Source: Oscillospiraceae bacterium
Lineage (GTDB): Bacteria > Bacillota > Clostridia > Oscillospirales > Oscillospiraceae
DNA: 46,709 bases
Assembly (NCBI GenBank): GCA_017412585.1
Contig: JAFPXK010000033.1
Span: 1-46,709 of the forward strand
Reading direction: 5' to 3'
Positions 1-8,510 of this stretch are shown piece by piece. The notes below the pieces were generated by a model. It was not told the DNA's origin, ran no database searches, and saw nothing but the letters and a program-made list of their open reading frames with translations. Every line of letters starts with the position of its first letter. Within the stretch, counting starts at the first letter, position 1. The position numbers were made by a program, and so were the translations under genes.

Positions 1-4
1 CGCT

Positions 5-1106
5 ATTTCAATCCACCCGCCCCTTGCGGGGCGGGACATTACAGCAGCTTGCCTCCGCCCTTAAAGACCTTATTTCAATCCACCCGCCCCTTGCGGGGCG
101 GGACCAATGTGGTCGCATTCTGCGTCATAAAACGCCATATTTCAATCCACCCGCCCCTTGCGGGGCGGGACAGTGTAAAAGTCCACGATCTGGGCGCGGA
201 TGGAATTTCAATCCACCCGCCCCTTGCGGGGCGGGACCAGCCGCAGACAGTAGGAGCAGACAAGGCCCCAATTTCAATCCACCCGCCCCTTGCGGGGCGG
301 GACGAGGAGTCATTATAGACCATAGCTGTCACCTCAATTTCAATCCACCCGCCCCTTGCGGGGCGGGACGTTTTTTAGGGGAGACGCGCGCGCAAACATG
401 GAGATTTCAATCCACCCGCCCCTTGCGGGGCGGGACCTGGTAATCTGCGGCACTTGATAAGTAGTTTCGGATTTCAATCCACCCGCCCCTTGCGGGGCGG
501 GACCTGGGCGTCTTCCACCAGCTCCTTCGTCACGGCATTTCAATCCACCCGCCCCTTGCGGGGCGGGACACTTTCAAGACGATAACTGTTGATAATGGCT
601 CTATTTCAATCCACCCGCCCCTTGCGGGGCGGGACCCAGCTTGCGCTGTCCGGCGCAGGCGGCGCACATTTCAATCCACCCGCCCCTTGCGGGGCGGGAC
701 CCCCACCAAGACCGACAGGCTGATAAACCGCATATTTCAATCCACCCGCCCCTTGCGGGGCGGGACGTATCCCCGGATTGCTACTTCATTGTTCGCCTGA
801 TTTCAATCCACCCGCCCCTTGCGGGGCGGGACCATTGCAGGTCGTCAAGTGTTTGTTGTTGGTGTTATTTCAATCCACCCGCCCCTTGCGGGGCGGGACA
901 AATGGCAAATGTTAAGCTGCGGGACGGCGCTTTCATTTCAATCCACCCGCCCCTTGCGGGGCGGGACTTACTTCACCGGTTTTTGGATCGGTCACCGGCT
1001 CTATTTCAATCCACCCGCCCCTTGCGGGGCGGGACTCCACGACAGCCTGAAGGAGGCCCAGTGGCTTATCGACATTTCAATCCACCCGCCCCTTGCGGGG
1101 CGGGAC
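5..1106 (-). CRISPR. Type I-C CRISPR array, 17 repeats, continues past window edge
   Basis: Seventeen copies of one 33-nt repeat start at 5, 72, 139, 205, 271, 337, 404, 471, 537, 603, 668, 734, 800, 867, 935, 1003 and 1074; I see no variant among them. On the minus strand each repeat is GTCC, a GC-rich stem (CCGCCCC, loop GCAA, then GGGGCGG) and the tail TGGATTGAAAT, the classic I-C form. Sixteen complete spacers of 32-38 nt lie between them. Bases 1-4 belong to a further spacer, so the array is longer than seen. The handle orientation and the cas genes to the right mean transcription runs leftward from about 1107, so the newest spacer is the one at 1036-1073 (38 nt, the longest). Several spacers are open in one frame, as phage coding fragments would be; their sources cannot be named from here. 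Confidence 0.98.
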
Positions 1107-1280
1107 AGCAAAAGTTCACAAAAATCGGTTGCAAACTTTTACACTTATAACAATTTTTGCCCTGTCAGGGCAGTGCGGCTCGTGTTTTCTCGGGCAGCAC
1201 TGGTTATTTTCGGGGCACGATCGTCTATATTCCCGGTGCGAACCGATGGGAAAACAGATGATCGCTTCCCCTTCGCACGG
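1107..1280 (-). promoter_or_regulatory. CRISPR leader between cas2 and first repeat
   Basis: This 174-nt stretch separates the cas2 stop from the leader-proximal repeat and is AT-richer near the repeat. Read leftward it contains a perfect GCCCTG-T-CAGGGC palindrome (1159-1171), a TATAAG-like -10 candidate (1144-1149) and an inverted pair AAAAGTT/AACTTTT (1110-1116 and 1133-1139) just before the first repeat. I could not place a good -35 box at normal spacing, so the exact start of pre-crRNA is uncertain. Its position makes it the leader that should drive the array and guide new spacer insertion. Confidence 0.7.
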
Positions 1281-1571
1281 CTAAATCATCAGCACGCCTT
1301 CCGGCTCATAACCCGCTTTGACGCCGAAGTGCTCTATTCTGGTCTGGTATTTATTGCCCAGATAGTAGAAGCGTAGGCTGTCTTTTGAGGCATCCATCAG
1401 CGTCAGCAGCGTGGCTTGCAGCTTTTTGCACTGGGCGGCGTCCACAACGCATTCAAACACTGAATTTTGCACGCGCTGCCCATAATTGACGCACTGTTTC
1501 GCAATTTGGCGCAGGCGTTTTCTGCCGCCGGCATCCTCCGTATTCACGTCATAGGTGATCAAAACCATCAT
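1281..1571 (-). CDS. cas2: CRISPR-associated endoribonuclease/integration factor Cas2
   Basis: This 96-residue protein begins MMVLITYDVN, the ferredoxin-like first strand of Cas2 with the conserved Asp at residue 8, and it has the usual family length. Cas2 dimers bridge two Cas1 dimers in the spacer-integration complex. Two adjacent ATGs are possible (1571 and 1568); I chose the first because GAGG lies 8 nt upstream of it. An in-frame extension to 1655 runs into cas1 and has no support. The gene follows cas1 by 10 nt and is the last gene before the leader. The C-terminus (EPEGVLMI) is typical of I-C Cas2. Confidence 0.96.
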   Translation of the reverse strand: MMVLITYDVNTEDAGGRKRLRQIAKQCVNYGQRVQNSVFECVVDAAQCKKLQATLLTLMDASKDSLRFYYLGNKYQTRIEHFGVKAGYEPEGVLMI

Positions 1572-1581
1572 ATTCCGTTCC

Positions 1582-2613
1582 TCATTTCCACAAAAAGGGC
1601 GGGTAGGCATCCACGTCGCCCCGCAGATACCGGGCCAGCAGCAGCGCCTGCACATAGGGTGCCAGCCCCCAGGCGATTTTCTCCTGTAGGAACGGGTGCT
1701 GGATGGTTTCCTGCTTTCGCTCCTGCCACGCCTTCAGGAATTTGTGGCGGCCCTCGTCCTCCATGCGCACGGCGCCGCTCTCCTCCGTCCGGAAATCCGA
1801 AGGTGTTACGATGCGATTATTGATGGCGGTCAGCACAAAGCGGTCCGCGAAGGCCGGGCGCAGCTCCTCCATCAGATCCAGGGCCAGAGATCGCCGCCCC
1901 GGACGGTCCCGGTGCAGAAAGCCCACGTAGGCGTCAAGGCCTACACTCTCCAGCGCGGAAGCGCAGTCATGGGCCAGCAGGTTATAGGCGAAAGACAGCA
2001 TGGCATTAACGTTGTCCAGGGGCGGGCGGCGATTTCTCCCGCGGAAGAAAAAGTCCTCCTTGCTGCGCAGGATCATCTGGTCAAAAACGCCGAAGTAGGC
2101 CGCGGCGGCTACGCCCTCGATGCCCCGCAGAGAATCCAGCTGCTGCTCCTCCAGGGTCAGGGCCAACTGCTGTTTGATGATCGCAATGGCGTTGGCAAAG
2201 TCCTGTTCGCTTATGCGGGGGCGGTGGTCGCGGACGGTGCGCTCCAGGCTCCACCGGGCATTATAGAGTTTTCCGGCAATCATGCACCGGGCCACGCGGC
2301 AGCTCTGGGCCGGATCGTCCGCCACCCGGTATTGCTGGCGGCGAAGCAGCACATTGCCGCTGGCGATGCCCGCCGTACGGGCCAGGAATTTCCCTCGCGG
2401 CGTACAGAACGCAAGGCCGATGCCCCGCTCTGCACACGCGCCCATCAGCGCCGGAGACGCACCGGAATAGGAAAAGGTCACGATGCTTTGCAGCGTATGG
2501 AGGGGATAGCGGGCCACCTGTGTTTTGTCCCGGTTGGCCACCACGTTTTCCCCATCCAGGGAGAGGTAGACATCTTCCGAGGTGACGAACAGTGTGTTGA
2601 GGAGATGTTTCAT
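1582..2613 (-). CDS. cas1: Type I-C CRISPR integrase Cas1
   Basis: This 343-residue protein is the metal-dependent integrase that inserts new spacers at the leader end. The expected active-site residues are visible: Glu166 in LRGIEGVAAAAYFGVFD, His234 in GFLHRDRPGRRSLALDLMEE, and the acidic cluster around Asp246 and Glu249. The N-terminal beta domain (about 1-95) and C-terminal helical domain (about 100-340) fit the usual length of about 340. The ATG at 2613 overlaps the cas4 stop as ATGA, which signals translational coupling and fixes the start. The open frame continues to 2889, but that part lies inside cas4 and is not coding here. Confidence 0.97.
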   Translation of the reverse strand: MKHLLNTLFVTSEDVYLSLDGENVVANRDKTQVARYPLHTLQSIVTFSYSGASPALMGACAERGIGLAFCTPRGKFLARTAGIASGNVLLRRQQYRVADDPAQSCRVARCMIAGKLYNARWSLERTVRDHRPRISEQDFANAIAIIKQQLALTLEEQQLDSLRGIEGVAAAAYFGVFDQMILRSKEDFFFRGRNRRPPLDNVNAMLSFAYNLLAHDCASALESVGLDAYVGFLHRDRPGRRSLALDLMEELRPAFADRFVLTAINNRIVTPSDFRTEESGAVRMEDEGRHKFLKAWQERKQETIQHPFLQEKIAWGLAPYVQALLLARYLRGDVDAYPPFLWK

Positions 2614-3266
2614 AGCGTATCCTTTACGGCATCCGCCAGGTAGGCTTCGGCAGAGCGATTTTTCAGCAGTTTGGGCAGGCAGATTTCTTTCAGCGAGCAG
2701 GCCTGGCAGGCTTTGGTGGGCTTTACCTTGGGGGTGCGGCCCCGGCGGTATAAGTCGTGCATCTGGGCAAGGTTTTCCTGCACGGCGCGGCGAAGCTCCG
2801 TCGTAAGCGGCACCGTCTCCCGGCGGCGCGTCTGGCCGTAAAACAGCGCCCCCTCCGGGATATCGCAGCACAGCATCTCCTCCAGGCACATAGCCTGACC
2901 GCAGAGCTGTAACCTGTCGGCATCCGTGGCTTTTGCCGTCCCCCGCTTATATTCCACGGGATAGGGCTGCCACAGGCCGTCGCGGCCTGCCAGGGGGATG
3001 CCGGACGCATCCCGCCGGAACTCCAGCACGTCGCATTGCCCGCTGACGCCCAGGGTGGGAGAATGGAAATCTACGCCTCGGGCCACGATCAGGTCTCCCC
3101 TGCTCTCCCGGAGGGAGTCGTCGTGGGCCCGGGCGTGGAGGAGATTGCCCTCCACCGTGCGCAGATTGTCCGCCCACTGGTGCTCGATATGGATCAAGGC
3201 CCACTGACGGCGGCAAAAAGCAAAATGCTGGAGGCCGGAGAGGGGGAGGTAGTCGTCGGGATGCAT
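2610..3266 (-). CDS. cas4: CRISPR-associated exonuclease Cas4
   Basis: This 218-residue RecB-like nuclease is thought to trim and PAM-select prespacers together with Cas1-Cas2. Four cysteines that could hold the iron-sulphur cluster are present: Cys18 (FAFCRRQ) and Cys187, Cys190 and Cys196 (ACQACSLKEIC). The PD-(D/E)XK core is visible as Asp79 (QCDVLE) and Glu105/Lys107 (VEYKRG). The start at 3266 is preceded by GGAGG at 7 nt. It sits 12 nt after cas3 and overlaps cas1 by 4 nt, so the cas4-cas1-cas2 adaptation module is one translational unit. Confidence 0.96.
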   Translation of the reverse strand: MHPDDYLPLSGLQHFAFCRRQWALIHIEHQWADNLRTVEGNLLHARAHDDSLRESRGDLIVARGVDFHSPTLGVSGQCDVLEFRRDASGIPLAGRDGLWQPYPVEYKRGTAKATDADRLQLCGQAMCLEEMLCCDIPEGALFYGQTRRRETVPLTTELRRAVQENLAQMHDLYRRGRTPKVKPTKACQACSLKEICLPKLLKNRSAEAYLADAVKDTL

Positions 3267-3278
3267 TTAATTGCCTCC

Positions 3279-5531
3279 TTAACAGCAAAGAAACTGGGAT
3301 TCTGCTTTCAATTCATCCAAAACCCCTGCCATGACGCCGAGAAAGCTATCGTAGCGCAGGTTCCAGTCAAAAACCCCCTCAGCCAGTTCTTGCAGACGCA
3401 GCTTGCTTGCTCTCGTCCTGCGTATGGAGATGCCAAAGCGCTGTATGTCTTTCCAATCCGCGCAACCATAGCGTAGTTTTTGCTTGAGGGCTTCATCTGC
3501 GATGGCCAGCACGGTATCATCGGGGATAACCTTGAATTTTTCGCACACTTCGGGGAAATTATACTTCTTTTCAGCAGCCATCAGTGTCTGCGAAATCGCT
3601 GTGCCTCGTACCAGTTCACGGCGGATTGCATCAGTGCAAAGATGGGGGCTGATCGTTGTTCCCCTGCGGAAATAATCCTCCAGCACACATTGTGCGTCCT
3701 GCAATGCCGGATTCTGGGTAATCCATTTCTGTTCTTGCAGCTTAAAGGTCCAAATCACCGCGTCGGAATACTCTCCGTTGCGCCCCACCCGGCCTGCAGC
3801 CTGTAGCAGAGACAGCAGGGACGCGAGTTCCCGAAAGCCTGTACGGAAGGAAAAATCCACTCCCGCCTCCACACAGGATGTGGCCACAAGCGTCCAGTCA
3901 TTCTCCGGGTCACTCGGCGAAGCTTTTGCTCTGCCGGCATCCAGTCGCTCTTTTACCCGCTGAATTACCCTTTCTCTGTCTGCAGCACATAGAGCGGTAG
4001 ACAGATGCATTACCTTGCCATTCAGCAGATCGGCATCCGCATCATCCCCGTAAGAGGCACGCAGGCCGTCTGCCAACACGGCTGCTGTCTGCACTGTGTT
4101 GGCAATCACAATACGAGGCCCGGGCGCTGCTTTAATCGCGGCATACAGTGCCTCACAAGATAACGGCTTTTCGAAATGGGATATCTTGATTCGATGCTGC
4201 TCATACGTTGCAAGGCGGCTACGAAGCGCCTGCGGCACAAGTTGCGGCACCAGCCGCGCATCCGCTGTAATCTCCGGCAAATTCCAGAATTCCACAAGAG
4301 AACCGGAGGCAAGCAGCCAATAGCAATCCCATTCATCCGCCAGAATCTGCATCCAGCGCCACGCCAGGGGCAGCAGCTTCACCGGAAGGGCCGCATGGGC
4401 TTCATCCAGAAAAATAACGCTTCCGGGCAACTCATGGAGCCTTCGCAGGGCGGAGGGCATATTGGAGGCAATAGTCTCAAAAAATGCAACGGCAGTGGTC
4501 ACGATGATAGGAGCCCTCCACTGAGCGCTGTAAGCGCGAAACAGCGGGTCCTGAAAATCCGCTCTGTGGTGGATTGCCGCCACCACTTCCTCTGGCTTCT
4601 CGCCAGGCAGCACCAACGCCTCCCGATACACCTTCACCGACTGACTTATGATATTCGTAAATGGCAGGACCACAAAAATCCGCCGGGCACCTCGCTCTTT
4701 GGCCTGGCGCAGCAGGTGGGCCATGACGACGGTGGTTTTGCCGGAACCCACAGGGCTGTCACACGCGGCAATTCTCTCGCAAATCGTCGCGTCACGGCAT
4801 TCCCTGTACATCTCAGTGCGGAGTTCATTTCGTTGACCTGAGGCTGTAAAGCGAGTGTTTACATACCAATCGAGCTGCGCCAGTCTCTCCTCGGCGCGGA
4901 GCTGCGGCGCAGTCATCTTGGCAGGGTATTGATTGTAATGTATTGCCGCATCAGTGTGGTCCGCATCTGCCAGGCACGACAGGGCCATACGGCAAAAAAC
5001 TCTCGCGTCCCCTTGAACCCCCTCTGTCTTGCCGGGCTGGGGAGGAAGCTCCAGCATAGAGCCATGTACGCCTAAAAGCGAATCCAGCTCGTCGCTTACT
5101 TTTTTCCTGACATCCGGGGACTTATCACGAAAGCAGGTTTTTTCGTGGATATACTCCTCCATTAGGCTGGGCAGGCCGCGATGATGCGAATACACCATGA
5201 GGGCTGGAATCATCCCGGCATTGTCGGGGAACTTCAACAGCGCTGCCGCACCAGCATCCACATGATTGGTGGGAAGTCTTTTCCTCCCATCTATCTCATG
5301 CAGTACCTCCTGGTTATCCCTCGAGAGCTTACCTAAATCGTGATAAGCGCCGGCATACGCCGCGCACTGCATCAACGCCGCAGCCTCCTGCGGGGAGCAG
5401 TTGGGACGGCCATCTGCCTTGCAGGCAGCCGCCCTGGCGTTGGCGACTGCCTCGGCGGTCACATGGGAAACGTGATTCACATAGGACTGCGCAGGCACAC
5501 CGTCCCGGGCGCTATGAGCAAGGTACTCCAT
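3279..5531 (-). CDS. cas3: Type I CRISPR helicase-nuclease Cas3
   Basis: This 750-residue effector is recruited to Cascade R-loops to unwind and degrade target DNA. An N-terminal HD nuclease domain (about 1-230) shows His6, His20, the YHDLGK signature (His64-Asp65) and His90. An SF2 helicase follows with Walker A (DSPVGSGKT, about 259-267), DEAH at 376-379, and motif VI QAAGRVGR at 577-584. Length and domain order are those of a standard one-piece Cas3. The ATG overlaps the cas7 stop by one base (TGATG). It lies downstream of cas7, not at the head of the operon as is usual for I-C; this order recalls type I-B, although the effector genes are I-C. Confidence 0.96.
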   Translation of the reverse strand: MEYLAHSARDGVPAQSYVNHVSHVTAEAVANARAAACKADGRPNCSPQEAAALMQCAAYAGAYHDLGKLSRDNQEVLHEIDGRKRLPTNHVDAGAAALLKFPDNAGMIPALMVYSHHRGLPSLMEEYIHEKTCFRDKSPDVRKKVSDELDSLLGVHGSMLELPPQPGKTEGVQGDARVFCRMALSCLADADHTDAAIHYNQYPAKMTAPQLRAEERLAQLDWYVNTRFTASGQRNELRTEMYRECRDATICERIAACDSPVGSGKTTVVMAHLLRQAKERGARRIFVVLPFTNIISQSVKVYREALVLPGEKPEEVVAAIHHRADFQDPLFRAYSAQWRAPIIVTTAVAFFETIASNMPSALRRLHELPGSVIFLDEAHAALPVKLLPLAWRWMQILADEWDCYWLLASGSLVEFWNLPEITADARLVPQLVPQALRSRLATYEQHRIKISHFEKPLSCEALYAAIKAAPGPRIVIANTVQTAAVLADGLRASYGDDADADLLNGKVMHLSTALCAADRERVIQRVKERLDAGRAKASPSDPENDWTLVATSCVEAGVDFSFRTGFRELASLLSLLQAAGRVGRNGEYSDAVIWTFKLQEQKWITQNPALQDAQCVLEDYFRRGTTISPHLCTDAIRRELVRGTAISQTLMAAEKKYNFPEVCEKFKVIPDDTVLAIADEALKQKLRYGCADWKDIQRFGISIRRTRASKLRLQELAEGVFDWNLRYDSFLGVMAGVLDELKAESQFLCC

Positions 5532-6418
5532 CAGGGGTTGACCAGGTCTGTGCAGCTGCTGAGACGGCTGAGCAACGCCTCAGGCAAAGCGGTTTTATCC
5601 TTATAATCGCTCCATGTCTCCGACGGATCGGCGGGATTGCCCACACGCTCCGGCGTCAGCGCTTCCAGCAACAAGTAGTCGGGGCAACTGCCCAGACTGT
5701 TCTTATGCTCCATGTACCACGCATGGCGCAGGCGTACATCCGGCCGGATGGCAGAGCGGTTTAAGTCATATAAATAGGGAATCGCCAGTTTCAGCAGTTC
5801 AATGTCTCTTGCCGTGCAGCCGCTCTTGCCGGCAAAGTTGGGATTCACAAAGAAGGGCATGCAGTAGACGCCGTGCTCCACAACACGATAGGCCAGCGGT
5901 GCCATACCGGCATTTTTGCCCTCCTGGACACCTGCCTTATTGGTGTTGGTGTGCCGAACGATACGGACAGGCGAGAGAGAAAGGCCCATGCCCATCTGGA
6001 CAACACCTGTTTTGATGTAACCCTTGTTGCCGCCCTCCTCCAGGAAGGTATTTCCAAACACGCGGGCATCCCAATACTTTTGTACGAAGGGGCTGGAGAG
6101 GAATTTCTCCTGGTCGAACGTGTTGATGCTCTTTCCCATCTCGGCTTTGATAGCGTTTCTGTCGCGTCCGCGGCTCTCCAGGATCTGATAGCGCTCCGCC
6201 TCCCGGTGGAACTCTTCCGGCAAGGCCTGGAAAAACGGTGCGTCATGCTCCCCGATCAGGTCACGAATCTTCCGCTTTACAGACACGGGAGAAATCTCGC
6301 CGCAGCCGTTATCGCGCATTCTGGGATCGGACTCATGGTCAGGGTCGCCATTGGGATTGGAGTTCACCACTTCAATGACAAATAAACCTGTGGCGCGCTT
6401 CAGTTCGTTTTTCTCCAT
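5531..6418 (-). CDS. cas7: Type I-C Cascade backbone protein Cas7 (Csd2)
   Basis: This 295-residue protein should polymerise along the crRNA to form the Cascade backbone. The N-terminal signature GLFVIEVVNSNPNGDPD and the following KRKIRDLIG are diagnostic of the Csd2/Csh2 Cas7 family, and length matches Csd2 (about 290). The start at 6418 has an AGAAAGGAG ribosome binding site and lies 4 nt after the cas8c stop. The open frame extends to 6637 in cas8c sequence but that part does not resemble the family. As in other I-C systems there is no cas6, so crRNA processing falls to Cas5. Confidence 0.95.
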   Translation of the reverse strand: MEKNELKRATGLFVIEVVNSNPNGDPDHESDPRMRDNGCGEISPVSVKRKIRDLIGEHDAPFFQALPEEFHREAERYQILESRGRDRNAIKAEMGKSINTFDQEKFLSSPFVQKYWDARVFGNTFLEEGGNKGYIKTGVVQMGMGLSLSPVRIVRHTNTNKAGVQEGKNAGMAPLAYRVVEHGVYCMPFFVNPNFAGKSGCTARDIELLKLAIPYLYDLNRSAIRPDVRLRHAWYMEHKNSLGSCPDYLLLEALTPERVGNPADPSETWSDYKDKTALPEALLSRLSSCTDLVNP

Positions 6419-6422
6419 TTCA

Positions 6423-8510
6423 TTATTCTCCTTTCTCAAAACAGGTCTGTTCTTCCGACTGCTGCATTTGCAATGTGTCTTTCTTCGGGAAGGACGCAAG
6501 ATAACCAATGAATAGCTGCGCCTTCTCCGCATCCGTAAAGCGCACATCCGGCGTAAGGGCGGGCAACAGCTTGTCCGCAATTCGGCTGAACACGGACAGA
6601 TAATAGCCTGCCGGTGGACTGTACATCTGCTCACCACCCTGCTTTTCCGTCACCATGGAAGCGCTTTGATGGCTCCTTGCCCAATTGAGATAGGGCTTCA
6701 TTCTTTGCATTAGCTGCACAAGGGTGCGGTTCGGGAACTCTGCTGCGGAGGTGTATAAGCTTCCGCCAATCAACTGCGGCAGCTCGTCGTATTTGTTGCC
6801 CCTTACGCACACGCAGTAAAGCTCATGCAGATAATCGGCGGCCTTCAGCAACTGGCCCAACAGGTAGGGGTACTCGTTCATATAATCATCCTTTCTGCAA
6901 TCCAACCAGAATAGAAGCATGCCCATGAGTGCCAGCGCGGCCCGCAGCTCCGCCATTGGTCGGAGGTCACGTCGCCACGCACTGTTCAGCCGTTCTCCGG
7001 CGTATACCGCAAGCGGCGCAGTGTTTTTGACGAGAAGGCGTAAGTCGTGCCGCAGCACCGACGCGGGAACACCGAAAAAGAGCTCCATGCCGTGAAAGGC
7101 AGGCACCTCCTTGTGCTGCTCGCCTACCGCCGTTCCGTCTCTTTTCCAAACGCGATTAAGCGTAAAAGGGGTTCGAAGAGGAAACAATACCCAGGGGTTT
7201 CCGAAGCGGAAGGCAGGTAAGTTGTCCGCCGCCTTTTGCCAACAATCGCTCTGACGGATGATTTCCTCCGGCGAGGCATTGTAGGTATAAACCACCTTTG
7301 AGCGCGCCTTATCCAGCTTGCGTATAACGAAAAACTGAATCCACTCCGGGTAACATTCCGGGTCAAGCGTCTTTGTGCGTGTCAGATATTCCGCAAAGTC
7401 TTTCGCCTTTGCTTCAAACAGTCCTTCATCAGTCTCCTCGTCAGCGGGTTTCTTGAAGAAAGCGGTCATCGACGGATAGTCTGCAGATAGGCGGGATGGG
7501 AACACGAACATAGCCTCGTTTTTATCAGTTTGAACCCACGTCTTGTCCTCTCGCTCTCCACGGGACACCCACTCCAGTGCCGCGCTGAGCCCCAATCGTT
7601 TCGACTTGGAAAGCGGATAGGATTCGCCCTCAAAGCAGCCATACCGGGATTGACAGGGCTGACCGCGAAACATGGTGCGCAGCGACACCTCAAAGCCGGC
7701 GTTCAGCTTCACGCTGGGCATTGGCTCGTCAAGAGGAATATAGTCCTCACCAAAAGCATCTACTGCGTTCGTCGCTTGTTCCGAATGGGAAAGACTGTCG
7801 GCTTGGAGCAGAGCTTCATTGAGCTGCGCGGCAAACTTGGGGCCTGCGGTAGAATATCCCTCATCTATCAGCTCTTCTGTGTCCAACACCGCAGAAATCT
7901 TACCCGTCTCTGCCTTCTCCTGTTCCTTTTTTGTAGGCAAATAAAACAGGATTTGCAAGGCAGGGACAACGCCGTCCCTATCCTCAAGCATCTCAAATGC
8001 CTTGCGCTCCAACTCTCTATGCAGCACAGTGGGGTCCCGGAAGGGTTCCACCGCACGAATCAGCGACGTAAGCAGCGCATGTCTTTCGCCCAACAATGAC
8101 AGCAGTTCCTGGGGTCTGGAAGTGATGCACTGCCTGTATTTGCTACAAAATTTCTCCGTCCAGTTGTTGGAAATACACCAGGTGTGAATAAGATCGATGT
8201 CCAGGTTCTCTCCCTGGGTGGCAATCAGTGCAGAGATTGCCTTTGCCACGTTTTCATCCGTGATGCGATACAGCGGCGTCAAATTCATCGCTGGAAAAGA
8301 GCCCTGCTTATCACCGTAGCGACGGATATTCACCCCCTTTTCCGAAGAAATGCTGAGCAATCTTGAGACGCGGTTTCCATCAAGGACGACCTGGATACAC
8401 GGCGCATCCCTTTTGATCTTTGCGATGGGGCCGTATCGGTGATGCCAGGGTGATGTGGTAACATGCGCATTCTTCAACGCTGTCGCCAGTTGGTTGATTT
8501 CATTGATCAT
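6423..8510 (-). CDS. cas8c: Type I-C Cascade large subunit Cas8c (Csd1), long divergent form
   Basis: This 695-residue protein should recognise the PAM and help recruit Cas3. It is placed by context (between cas5 and cas7) and by Csd1-like segments: an N-terminal region with RVSRLLSISSEKG and GVNIRRYGDK, a central FPLRTPFTLNRVW, a late MNEYPYLLGQLLKAADYLHELY and a C-terminal DAEKAQLFIGYLASF. Csd1 proteins are often about 570-640 residues, so this one is long. The extra length may lie around residues 190-290, where charged, low-similarity sequence occurs. It overlaps the cas5 end by 11 nt. I am confident of the role but less so of a close match to canonical Csd1. Confidence 0.88.
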   Translation of the reverse strand: MINEINQLATALKNAHVTTSPWHHRYGPIAKIKRDAPCIQVVLDGNRVSRLLSISSEKGVNIRRYGDKQGSFPAMNLTPLYRITDENVAKAISALIATQGENLDIDLIHTWCISNNWTEKFCSKYRQCITSRPQELLSLLGERHALLTSLIRAVEPFRDPTVLHRELERKAFEMLEDRDGVVPALQILFYLPTKKEQEKAETGKISAVLDTEELIDEGYSTAGPKFAAQLNEALLQADSLSHSEQATNAVDAFGEDYIPLDEPMPSVKLNAGFEVSLRTMFRGQPCQSRYGCFEGESYPLSKSKRLGLSAALEWVSRGEREDKTWVQTDKNEAMFVFPSRLSADYPSMTAFFKKPADEETDEGLFEAKAKDFAEYLTRTKTLDPECYPEWIQFFVIRKLDKARSKVVYTYNASPEEIIRQSDCWQKAADNLPAFRFGNPWVLFPLRTPFTLNRVWKRDGTAVGEQHKEVPAFHGMELFFGVPASVLRHDLRLLVKNTAPLAVYAGERLNSAWRRDLRPMAELRAALALMGMLLFWLDCRKDDYMNEYPYLLGQLLKAADYLHELYCVCVRGNKYDELPQLIGGSLYTSAAEFPNRTLVQLMQRMKPYLNWARSHQSASMVTEKQGGEQMYSPPAGYYLSVFSRIADKLLPALTPDVRFTDAEKAQLFIGYLASFPKKDTLQMQQSEEQTCFEKGE

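Noticed and set aside
38..1073. Self-targeting array spacers
   Set aside because: I compared the spacers by eye with the rest of the window and saw no clear match; the rest of the genome is not available.
24..1376. Several overlapping ORFs on both strands across the CRISPR array
   Set aside because: They are translations of the repeat and its reverse complement; the periodic Pro/Ala/Gly-rich peptides come from the 33-nt repeat.
2614..2889. N-terminal extension of Cas1 to 435 residues
   Set aside because: The extension lies in cas4 in another frame and lacks Cas1 features; the ATGA overlap gives the natural start.
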